From positions 3,596,001-3,660,000 of the forward strand of contig NZ_CP028136.1 in the NCBI RefSeq assembly GCF_003024155.1: a stretch of 64,000 bases of DNA. Direction: 5' to 3'. The notes below the pieces were generated by a model, which was not told the origin of the DNA, searched no databases, and was given only the letters and a program-made list of their open reading frames with translations. The stretch is from Christiangramia fulva. GTDB lineage: Bacteria > Bacteroidota > Bacteroidia > Flavobacteriales > Flavobacteriaceae. The translations under genes and the position numbers were made by a program. This document shows, in pieces, positions 51,371 through 59,463 of this stretch; the stretch's first letter is position 1, and the number at the start of each line of letters is the position of its first letter.

Positions 51371-52924
51371 TTAATATCCCGGATTCTGAGTTAAATTAGG
51401 ATTTGAAATGATTGCTGAAGCAGGGATTGGATAAAGAACTCTAAAATCTTGAGTATTTTCTTTAAAGGCCCAAGGCGTAGTAAAGGTTCCAAAGCGAACC
51501 TGATCGTTTCTTCTCCAAAATTCACCGTAGAGCTCTCTTCCTCTTTCATCTATTAAATCCTTTTCAGTTAAACTACTTAAAGGACTTGCTTTTCGAAGGG
51601 TTCGAAGTTCATTTACAAGAGCAAGAGCATCTCCGGAAGCACCTCTAAAGATTGCTTCAGCTTTCATTAGATGTGCATCGGAATACCTGAAAACGATTTC
51701 ATGTCCTCTAAAAGAAGCTGCTTCAGTTCCATCAAACGGGTGATATTTTATAACTCGAATTCCAGTTCTTTCATTATTACCCAATAGCCCCGGAAGTTGT
51801 TTTGTAAAAACAAGATCAGCTCCAGGACGTGTTTTTAATTTTGAACCGTCAGTGTCATATTGCTGACCTATAAGGAAGCCATATCCAATACCATAGTTTT
51901 GATCATTGGCCGTAGTAGCATCTGGAACCCATCCCCTTCTTTCTTCCTGACCGTCTCCTACAAAATTAGTATTAGGATCTCCTTCAAAAAGATCATAGAA
52001 TTCAGCAAGGGTGGTAAAACCATTCCAACCTCCACCTTCATTATCAGGTGAATTCTGGTTATAGTGAAGGGTATTCCAAATTCTGTTACCAACACTTGAA
52101 TGGGTATAAAAAATAGTTTCATTATCAAGATCAGGCTGAAATATTTCGAAATATCCGTCTACTAACCCGAAACCCAGATCCTGTAAGGCATCTACATGCT
52201 CCACAACTTTTTCCATATCAGCCGGATCTGCAGATTCATTACCATAATATATATGCTTATTCAAGTACAATTTGGCCAATAAAAAATGGGCAGCAGCGGC
52301 CGTAGCTTTGTCGTTTTGAGGACCGGGTCCTGTTTCTGGCAGACTTTGTAAAGCTGTGGTGAGATCATTTACAATGAAATCAAAAGCCTCAGAACGAGAA
52401 AAAACACGTGGATCAACATCAATTCCTTCGTCTGGTTCCCTAAACGGTACCTGGCCATAAAGGTCCATTATCCAAAACATGCTGAATGCTCGAAGAAATC
52501 TTGCTTCTGCCTCTTGTTGCGCAGAAGGATTACTTCTAGAGTCTATTACTTCTGTAGTTCTAAAAACATTTGAATTTTGTTCATTCCATGTATCTCTAAC
52601 GTAGGGGTGAATTGCTGACCAGGAATGCTGATGAAGGGTCCTCCAAACACCGTTGTCGCCCCAATCCGTTCCTCTGGTAGGTACTACTAATTCGTCTGAA
52701 CTTACTTCATTAAGCGCATAAAGGTTGGCCTGGTTTTCAATCTGACCTCTTAATGCATCATAAATTCCTGCAAGAGTTGCTTCAACATCAGCTACACCAG
52801 TAAATTCTCCTGTTTGGTTGACAATTAGAGAATCGGTTTCATCAATTTCAAGGTCGGTACATGCGAAAACATTAAAGGCCAAGGCACCACCAACGATAAA
52901 AATTTTTATTTTATTATTTTTCAT
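51371..52924 (-). CDS. susD: SusD/RagB-family outer-membrane lipoprotein
   Basis: 517 residues from ATG 52924. An upstream in-frame ATG at 52957 lies inside susC and precedes the signal by 11 residues, so it was not used. Lipobox Cys22 with acidic tail (NVFACTDLEIDETDS). Typical SusD helices include QQEAEARFLRAFSMFWIMDLYGQVPF, seen as EARFLRAFSMFWIMDLYGQV (~150-169), AAAHFLLAKLYLN (~220) and FRYSDAHLMKAEAIF near 420, with LYGEFWRRNDQVRFG and a PIPASAI end motif. It is the surface lid that binds ligand for the SusC porin. Substrate not deducible. Confidence 0.93.
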   Translation of the reverse strand: MKNNKIKIFIVGGALAFNVFACTDLEIDETDSLIVNQTGEFTGVADVEATLAGIYDALRGQIENQANLYALNEVSSDELVVPTRGTDWGDNGVWRTLHQHSWSAIHPYVRDTWNEQNSNVFRTTEVIDSRSNPSAQQEAEARFLRAFSMFWIMDLYGQVPFREPDEGIDVDPRVFSRSEAFDFIVNDLTTALQSLPETGPGPQNDKATAAAAHFLLAKLYLNKHIYYGNESADPADMEKVVEHVDALQDLGFGLVDGYFEIFQPDLDNETIFYTHSSVGNRIWNTLHYNQNSPDNEGGGWNGFTTLAEFYDLFEGDPNTNFVGDGQEERRGWVPDATTANDQNYGIGYGFLIGQQYDTDGSKLKTRPGADLVFTKQLPGLLGNNERTGIRVIKYHPFDGTEAASFRGHEIVFRYSDAHLMKAEAIFRGASGDALALVNELRTLRKASPLSSLTEKDLIDERGRELYGEFWRRNDQVRFGTFTTPWAFKENTQDFRVLYPIPASAIISNPNLTQNPGY

Positions 52925-52934
52925 GATCAACTTT

Positions 52935-55900
52935 TTAAAATTTTGCATTAAAACCAAAAGTGAAAGTTCTTGGTCTTGGATAAGCAGTATAGTCTATACC
53001 GGCCGTAGGCAAACCATTAAGAGGTGTTTGAGTATTAACTTCAGGATCTAAACCGCTGTAACCGGTTATCACAAAAAGGTTTTGTCCATTCAAATATAAT
53101 CTTAAGTTATCCAGGAAAGAATCTTGTGGCAAAACAAAAGTATATCCTATCCCGGCACTTTGCAGACGTAAGAAATCTCCTTTTTCAAGGAACCGTGTTG
53201 AAACATCGGGAGCATTCGCAGGAGATTCTCCATTTGTCAATACATCCTGAGTCACATTTCGACCTCCATTTATACTACCTGCGGTAAAGAAGGCATTTGC
53301 GGTGTTATTATAAATATAATGTCCAAATTGCCCGGCGAAAAACAATGAAGCATCCCATTGCTTATACTCAGCTCTCGTGTTTATACCGATATTTGTTGTA
53401 GGTAAAGCACTTTTTCCTACGAACACCTGTTCATCTCCGTTTGGATAAATGGAAAGTCCATTTTCATCAAAACCACCAAATTCTCTTAAATAATAAGAAA
53501 ATAATGGTCTACCTTCTGCTAATAATTGAGCAAAAGCTCCTGTTAAACCCTGACCGGAAATTTGAGCAGTTTCGATTAATCCGTCAAAATTTTTCAGCTC
53601 ATTATCATTATAGGAAATATTAAAACCAAAATTCCAGAAAAAATCTGCATTATCAAAAATATCGTAATCAATAGCAAATTCGACCCCTTTATTAATAACA
53701 TTTCCATCAATGTTCTCGAAAGCAAATGGTGCAGGAGCTGGTTGTGCCTGCTGCGCCATTAAAAGTAAATCTTTTGTGTCCTTATGGTACACATCTATAC
53801 TACCTGATAATCTATCATTGAAGAATCCAAAATCAAGACCAATATTTGCTTGTGTTGTTTCCTCCCATTTTAGATCAGGATTGTTAAATCCGGCATTTGC
53901 AAGACCACCTCCGTTTATATTTCCACCGTTGTCAATTCCATATCCACTTAATACCCTTCGGATGGTAAAATTACCATAACCTAATCCATCCTGGTTTCCA
54001 GTGATTCCATATCCTAATCTTAATTTCAAGGTAGAGAGCGTTTCAGAAACGAAATCTTCCTCGTCAATTTTCCACGCGAAAGCACCTGAAGGGAAATAAC
54101 CATATCGGTTATTAGGTCCAAATTTAGAGGAACCATCTGCTCTCAAGGTAAAAGTGAATAAGTACTTATCCATTAAGGAATAGTTCAACCTTGTGAAGAA
54201 AGATTGTAGTTCATCATAGTTATCAAATACACCACTCGTAATTGCCTTTAATGATATATCTGAAGGCGCCGTGAATTCCTGACCTCTATATATTTCAGGA
54301 AATAAACCATCTGCAAAAAAACCAGCATCACTATAATAAAGTTGCTGATAAGACTGGTCTATAGTTCCTGCCAGAGCATCAAGATCATTCCTAAAGCTGG
54401 ACCGCATTGCGTCTAAATTTGTAGTTCCGAATCCAAAACCACTGGCGTAACGGCCTTCCCGATTGAATTTTTGATAAGAATATCCTAACAATGCGCTAAA
54501 ATTGGAATTTTCGAACTCTTTCTCATAATTTAGAACGAAATCAAAAAGTGTGTTGGTATTATCCAAATCATTAATAAATCCTCTTCCATTCCCTGGAGTA
54601 CCGTTTGTTAGTCCAGAAATATCTCCAGAGATTACCGCGGTTTTTTCAGAACTTGATTTGTCATAACCAACTGTTACTTTAGCGTTCAAGTTTGATAAAA
54701 TATCGTAATCTGCTGAAAAATTTAATAATACCCTGTCTGTATGGGTGATATCACTTGAATATTCCAGTAAGCCCAATGGATTAATCTGGCCGCCTCCTAC
54801 TTCAAATGTTGGATCGGCAGGCCATGTTGGATTTGCATAATAAGTTGCACCCAACAAATCTCCGGTAGAACCGGCATTATTACTAATAGGTGCTGCCTGG
54901 TCATTCACCCTTGAAATTGTAGATTGTAAACTAAGGTTTAATTTATCATTGAAAAACCTTTGATTTGCATTTATTCTTCCGGTTATACGCTCCATATCAG
55001 AATTCTCGACAACCCCCTCAATATCATTATAGCCAAAAGACACCCTCACATTTCCTGAATTATAGTTATTCATATAGGAAAGTGCGTGATTTTGTGAAAT
55101 TGCTGTTCGTGTAATTACATCCTGCCAGTCAGTATCGGCTCCAAAATCCTGGGCTTCTCGATCTCCTCCATATTGTTCAATGGCATTTAAATATTCTTCG
55201 CGATTTAAAAGATCGAATTTATTGGCAGGCTTAGATAGGGCAACGGACGCATCATAACTGAAACTACTTCCCTGAACACCTTTACCAGATTTAGTTTGAA
55301 TGATCACAACTCCATTAGCTCCACGGGAACCATAAATTGCGGTAGCAGAAGCATCTTTTAAAATACTTATACTTTCTATATCACTAGGGTTTATGAAATT
55401 GAGAGGATTTCGAGCAGAACTTGATCCGAATCCTAAATCACCAGTACCTGCCGCAGTATCATCTCCAGCTAAAGGCACCCCGTCCACTACAAATAATGGG
55501 TTATTATTTGATCTTACTGAAGTAGTTCCCCTTACCCGAAGGGCCACTCCGGCTCCTGGTTCCCCGCTGGCCTGAGTGATCTGCACCCCAGCAGTTTTAC
55601 CCTGAATAAGTTCTTCAGGAGAGGAAATATTTCCTTTATTAAATTCCTCAGCAGTTACCGAAGCTACAGCACCAGTTGCATCCCGAACAGTTGTTTGGCC
55701 ATATCCAATAAGGACAACCTCTTCAAGTTCAGAAGCATCAACCGCTAGATTAACATTAACAACGGATCTTCCATTTACATTTACTTCCTGCGTTTCATAA
55801 CCGATAAAACTTACAACAAGAACAGCATCACTAGGGACATTGTTCAAAGTGTAATTTCCATCAAAATCGGTAGTAGTACCATTAGATGTTCCCTTTACGG

Positions 55901-56027
55901 CAACTGTTGCACCGGGAAGCGGACCACTTTCATCTGTTACTGTACCCGATACAGTTTGCGCTTTTGCCATGCTGAAACCCAAAAAGATTAAAGCATACAA
56001 AAGGCTCCTGAAAATAATTTTTCTCAT
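52935..56027 (-). CDS. susC: SusC/RagA-family TonB-linked outer-membrane transporter
   Basis: 1,030 residues. Signal peptide 1-23 (cleaved after MAKA). A carboxypeptidase-regulatory-like domain (~25-100: VSGTVTDESGPLPGATVAVK) is followed by the plug with LIQGKTAGVQITQASGEPG, LRVRGTTSVRSNNNPLFVVD and SILKDASATAIYGSRGANGV. A 22-strand barrel ends in the usual aromatic GFNAKF. It imports a polymer fragment through the outer membrane using TonB energy. No TonB, glycoside hydrolase or polysaccharide lyase gene is near. It is ten bases upstream of susD. Confidence 0.95.
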   Translation of the reverse strand: MRKIIFRSLLYALIFLGFSMAKAQTVSGTVTDESGPLPGATVAVKGTSNGTTTDFDGNYTLNNVPSDAVLVVSFIGYETQEVNVNGRSVVNVNLAVDASELEEVVLIGYGQTTVRDATGAVASVTAEEFNKGNISSPEELIQGKTAGVQITQASGEPGAGVALRVRGTTSVRSNNNPLFVVDGVPLAGDDTAAGTGDLGFGSSSARNPLNFINPSDIESISILKDASATAIYGSRGANGVVIIQTKSGKGVQGSSFSYDASVALSKPANKFDLLNREEYLNAIEQYGGDREAQDFGADTDWQDVITRTAISQNHALSYMNNYNSGNVRVSFGYNDIEGVVENSDMERITGRINANQRFFNDKLNLSLQSTISRVNDQAAPISNNAGSTGDLLGATYYANPTWPADPTFEVGGGQINPLGLLEYSSDITHTDRVLLNFSADYDILSNLNAKVTVGYDKSSSEKTAVISGDISGLTNGTPGNGRGFINDLDNTNTLFDFVLNYEKEFENSNFSALLGYSYQKFNREGRYASGFGFGTTNLDAMRSSFRNDLDALAGTIDQSYQQLYYSDAGFFADGLFPEIYRGQEFTAPSDISLKAITSGVFDNYDELQSFFTRLNYSLMDKYLFTFTLRADGSSKFGPNNRYGYFPSGAFAWKIDEEDFVSETLSTLKLRLGYGITGNQDGLGYGNFTIRRVLSGYGIDNGGNINGGGLANAGFNNPDLKWEETTQANIGLDFGFFNDRLSGSIDVYHKDTKDLLLMAQQAQPAPAPFAFENIDGNVINKGVEFAIDYDIFDNADFFWNFGFNISYNDNELKNFDGLIETAQISGQGLTGAFAQLLAEGRPLFSYYLREFGGFDENGLSIYPNGDEQVFVGKSALPTTNIGINTRAEYKQWDASLFFAGQFGHYIYNNTANAFFTAGSINGGRNVTQDVLTNGESPANAPDVSTRFLEKGDFLRLQSAGIGYTFVLPQDSFLDNLRLYLNGQNLFVITGYSGLDPEVNTQTPLNGLPTAGIDYTAYPRPRTFTFGFNAKF

Positions 56028-56061
56028 AAGATTTAGTTTTAGTTTGGAATAGTTTAATCAA

Positions 56062-56091
56062 AGCTCACAACAGCGACTAATTTATATAAAT
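56062..56091 (-). promoter_or_regulatory. promoter/leader of susCD
   Basis: On the minus strand ATTTATATA (56091-56083), TTAG, then TGTTGTGAGCT (56072-56062), 34 bases before the susC ATG. The same 11-mer and spacing occur before the first FG-GAP gene. -7 box (TATAAATTA) is weak. Confidence 0.45.
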
Positions 56092-56128
56092 AATTGTTAA
56101 TAAATAAAGATCTACGTAAAAAATTCAA

Positions 56129-56140
56129 GAAAACGTTTTC
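56129..56140. promoter_or_regulatory. LacI-type operator upstream of susC
   Basis: GAAAACGTTTTC is a perfect 12-bp palindrome with a central CG, the shape of LacI/CcpA-family operators. It lies ~40 bp upstream of the presumed susC -7 box. The regulator gene is not in this window. The 480-bp gap 56028-56507 also holds the susC leader, a CT-rich tandem tract (56390-56446) and the rpsA terminator; nothing else was seen. Confidence 0.5.
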
Positions 56141-56389
56141 GTAAAAAAAGCATATATACCTATACAAATCTTAAAAAATCCGGTTTTAATTTTAAAATAG
56201 GTAATGAATCTGGAATAAAGAATAAATTTTAATCTTTATAATGATCCAGGATAAATTCGGGAGGCTAATTTCGTGAAATTAGTTTAAAAAAAAAGTTAAT
56301 AATTCTGGCATTTTTATTTTCACAGTTCGTGTGCTTTTATGTACATCAAATTGCCAAACCTCCGATCTAACAGGTAAACTGGCAGCAGC

Positions 56390-56446
56390 TTCATCCTTCA
56401 TCACTCCTTCACTTCGTCACTCCTTCACTCCTTCACTCCTTCTCCG
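56390..56446 (+). repeat. CT-rich tandem repeat tract
   Basis: Imperfect copies of TCACTCCT and TCATCCT, about seven units, end with three near-exact CTTCACTC units before CTCCGGC. It is intergenic and not palindromic. Confidence 0.7.
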
Positions 56447-56452
56447 GCATTA

Positions 56453-56487
56453 TAAAAAAAAGAGGCTGCCTGTATAGACAACCTCTT
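56453..56487 (-). terminator. rpsA terminator
   Basis: On the minus strand AGAGGTTG pairs with CAGCCTCT (one G-T), followed by TTTTTTTATA. It lies 22 bp after the rpsA stop. Confidence 0.8.
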
Positions 56488-56507
56488 CTATTTTAGAAAC
56501 AGGGAAA

Positions 56508-58367
56508 TTATTTCTTCCCTTCCATTTTATCTTTAAGTGCCTGAAGATCGGCATTTACATCACCAATAGTGGTTTTGTCATTGCTTTGTGCTGCCGCTTT
56601 TTTAGCAGCCTGCTTAACAATTTTCTGCTCTTCTTCTTTGTGAACAGTCATGTGAGAAGCTACCACTCTTTTGAATTCTTTGTTGAATTCAATGATTTGG
56701 AATTCGGCTTCTTCACCTTTCTTCAGTTTACTTCCGTCTTCTTTTTCAAGATGTCTCTGAGGTACAAAAGCAGTGATATCTTCATTAAAGTCGATAGTCG
56801 CTCCTTTATCTACGATCTCACCAATTTTAGCTGTATGCTTGGTTCCAACCGCGAATTCTTCCTCGTACTTATCCCAGGGGTTGTCTTCGATTTGTTTGTG
56901 ACCAAGGCTCAATTTTCTGCCTTCAACATCCAATTCAAGTACAACTACTTCAAGCTCATCTCCTACATTACAGAATTCAGATGGATGCTTGATCTTCTTA
57001 GTCCAGGAAAGATCAGAGATATAGATTAGTCCGTCGATTCCTTCTTCCAGTTCTACGAACACACCAAAATTGGTGAAGTTACGCACGATACCTTTGTGTT
57101 TAGAACCAACAGGATATTTAGAAGTTATATCTGTCCATGGATCTGGAGTCAATTGTTTAATTCCAAGAGACATTTTTCTGTCTTCTCTGTCAAGAGTAAG
57201 GATTTGAGCTTCAACCTCATCACCAACATTTACGAAATCCTGAGCAGATCTCAAGTGAGTACTCCAGGACATTTCAGAAACGTGGATAAGACCTTCAACG
57301 CCTTCAGCTACTTCGATAAACGCACCGTAATCTGCGATCACAACTACTTTACCTTTCACTTTATCACCTACTTTAAGATTTTCGTCAAGAGCATCCCATG
57401 GGTGCTGGCTTAATTGTTTAAGACCAAGTTGGATTCTTGTTTTAGACTCATCAAAATCAAGAATTACCACATTCAATTTTTGATCCAGTTCAACGATCTC
57501 ATTTGGATGGTTGATCCTTGACCAGCTAAGATCTGTAATGTGAACAAGTCCGTCAACACCACCAAGGTCAACAAATACACCATAAGATGTGATGTTCTTA
57601 ACGGTACCTTCAAGTACCTGACCTTTTTCAAGCTGACTAATGATCTCTTTTTTCTGTTCTTCGATATCGGCTTCGATAAGCGCTTTGTGAGAAACTACCA
57701 CGTTCTTAAATTCATGGTTGATCTTCACAACTTTGAATTCCATGTTCTTACCAACGTAAGCATCGTAATCACGAATAGGTTTCACGTCTATTTGTGAACC
57801 TGGAAGGAAAGCTTCGATTCCAAAAACATCTACGATCATACCACCTTTGGTACGACATTTAATGAATCCGTTAACCACAAGACCTTCATCATGTGCTTTG
57901 TTCACACGGTCCCACGCCATAATAACACGGGCTTTACGGTGAGAAAGGATAAGCTGACCGGTTGCGTCTTCACGAACATCGATCAATACCTCAACTTCAT
58001 CTCCTACTTTAAGATCTGGATTATAACGAAATTCGTTTAGAGAAATAACTCCTTCACTCTTCGCGTTTATATCGATAATTGCGTCACGGTCGGTGATATT
58101 GATCACTTTTCCGGTCACAACTTCGTCGTCTAAAGTGTCTACGAAATTCTCTTCAACCAGCTTTTCAAATTCTTCCAGCTTTTCATCATCGATAGGATCA
58201 ATTCCTTCTTCATAATTATGCCAGTTGAATTCTTTTAGGAATTTTTCAGGACTTTCCTGTTGTTTTTCGGGTTCAGGTTGTGAATCGGTATCCATACCTG
58301 CAACATCCTGTACTTCAAGTTCTTCAGTAGAATCCTGAACTTCTTTGTTTTTTGTTTCTTCAGCCAT
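56508..58367 (-). CDS. rpsA: 30S ribosomal protein S1
   Basis: 619 residues with six S1 (OB-fold) domains. It begins with an acidic N-terminal tail. The clearest repeats are VLEGTVKNITSYGVFVDLGG (~235), VKGKVVVIADYGAFIEVAEG (~320) and HKGIVRNFTNFGVFVELEEG (~405). Each is followed by DGLVHITDLSW, EGLIHVSEMSW or DGLIYISDLSW. S1 binds mRNA and helps the ribosome start, which matters in this group because Shine-Dalgarno sites are rare. The C-terminus is Lys/Ala-rich. A ~120-base leader (58368-58490) precedes it, room for self-regulation as known in E. coli. Confidence 0.96.
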   Translation of the reverse strand: MAEETKNKEVQDSTEELEVQDVAGMDTDSQPEPEKQQESPEKFLKEFNWHNYEEGIDPIDDEKLEEFEKLVEENFVDTLDDEVVTGKVINITDRDAIIDINAKSEGVISLNEFRYNPDLKVGDEVEVLIDVREDATGQLILSHRKARVIMAWDRVNKAHDEGLVVNGFIKCRTKGGMIVDVFGIEAFLPGSQIDVKPIRDYDAYVGKNMEFKVVKINHEFKNVVVSHKALIEADIEEQKKEIISQLEKGQVLEGTVKNITSYGVFVDLGGVDGLVHITDLSWSRINHPNEIVELDQKLNVVILDFDESKTRIQLGLKQLSQHPWDALDENLKVGDKVKGKVVVIADYGAFIEVAEGVEGLIHVSEMSWSTHLRSAQDFVNVGDEVEAQILTLDREDRKMSLGIKQLTPDPWTDITSKYPVGSKHKGIVRNFTNFGVFVELEEGIDGLIYISDLSWTKKIKHPSEFCNVGDELEVVVLELDVEGRKLSLGHKQIEDNPWDKYEEEFAVGTKHTAKIGEIVDKGATIDFNEDITAFVPQRHLEKEDGSKLKKGEEAEFQIIEFNKEFKRVVASHMTVHKEEEQKIVKQAAKKAAAQSNDKTTIGDVNADLQALKDKMEGKK

Positions 58368-58496
58368 TACTGACTATAAATTTTGTATTCTGAGTTTCTC
58401 CGGAAATCTTTCAGCAAAAATGAAACACAGAAGTGATTTTACAATTTTGATTATCAAACCTTTTTTGGATTTCCGGTCTTCTGCCAAAAAGGAGTG

Positions 58497-58527
58497 CAAA
58501 AATAAGATTATATAAAATAAGCTGCAA
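58497..58527 (-). promoter_or_regulatory. rpsA promoter overlapping the cmk terminator
   Basis: On the minus strand TTG (58527-58525), 20 bp, TATTTTTG (58504-58497). The -7 box is an exact match. The TTG is part of the 3' stem of the cmk terminator. The transcript would have a ~120-base leader. Confidence 0.55.
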
Positions 58528-58551
58528 CTAATATTCCAATTAATTGCAGCT
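58508..58551 (-). terminator. cmk terminator
   Basis: AGCTGCAA (58551-58544 on minus), 16 bases, TTGCAGCT (58527-58520), then TATTTTATATAA. The stem is perfect, the tail only moderately T-rich. Confidence 0.6.
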
Positions 58552-58571
58552 ATTCAGGTAATTTTCAAGTA

Positions 58572-59273
58572 TTAAGAATTTACTTCTTTTATTTTATCAT
58601 TTGCAAGTTTTAAGACTTTTTCAAATTGTTCCTCCAAATTCATGCGAGAATTGTCAAATTCAACCGCATCTACAGCTTTCCGAAGTGGGGAATCCTCACG
58701 GGTAGAGTCAAGAAAATCGCGGTCTTTGACGTTTTTAAGTACCGCTTCGTATTCAATATTATCGCCCCTCTCCTTCAGTTCATCATAACGTCGTTTTGCC
58801 CGTTGTTCGGTAGAAGCGGTCATGAAAATTTTCAATTCTGCCCCAGGAAAAACCACTGTCCCAATATCACGCCCATCCATAACAATACCTTTATTTTTTC
58901 CCATTTCCTGTTGCTGTTTTACCAGCATTTTACGAATTTCAGGTATCGCAGCCACCTGGCTTACGTGTTTAGAAACATCCAGATAACGAATTTCTTTTTC
59001 CACATTTTCATTATTCAAATAAATTTCTCCATAACCAAGGCTATTATTAAAGACAAATTTAAGGTTGATGAAAGGAAGATGCCGAATGATTGCCTCGCGG
59101 TCAAAATTACCATCGGCCACAAAAACCTTGCGCATCATATATAAGGTAACGGCACGGTACATCGCGCCGGTATCTACATATACATATCCAAGCTCCCTGG
59201 CCAGCTTCTTTGCTACGGTACTTTTGCCTGTTGACGAAAATCCGTCTATTGCAATTGTTATTTTTTTATCCAT
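58572..59273 (-). CDS. cmk: (d)CMP kinase
   Basis: 233 residues. Phosphorylates CMP and dCMP with ATP. P-loop GFSSTGKSTVAKKLA (~12-26), YVDTGAMYRAVTLYM (~32-46), DGRDIGTVVFP (~133-143) and the lid region ASTEQRAKRRYDEL (~153) are all present. cmk next to rpsA is an old arrangement also seen in E. coli. It lies 204 bp upstream of rpsA with a terminator and promoter between, so the two may be only partly linked. Confidence 0.95.
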   Translation of the reverse strand: MDKKITIAIDGFSSTGKSTVAKKLARELGYVYVDTGAMYRAVTLYMMRKVFVADGNFDREAIIRHLPFINLKFVFNNSLGYGEIYLNNENVEKEIRYLDVSKHVSQVAAIPEIRKMLVKQQQEMGKNKGIVMDGRDIGTVVFPGAELKIFMTASTEQRAKRRYDELKERGDNIEYEAVLKNVKDRDFLDSTREDSPLRKAVDAVEFDNSRMNLEEQFEKVLKLANDKIKEVNS

Positions 59274-59463
59274 TCAATTTTTTCTGCGCAGGTAAAGGTA
59301 CTTTTTTCTTTATAAAATAAGAATGAAAAAAGGCCGGCTAAAAGGGCGGGGTTCGGATAACTAAATTTGGTCGCGATTCTAAAGCCTTTGATATTTAATG
59401 CTTTAGGTTCGTTGTCAAATTCCGATTGCCTCGTATTTCAGCTTTCAGGCAGCATTCGTAATT

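Noticed and set aside
56390..56446. CRISPR-like array
   Set aside because: Units are only 6-8 bp, have no spacers and there are no cas genes.
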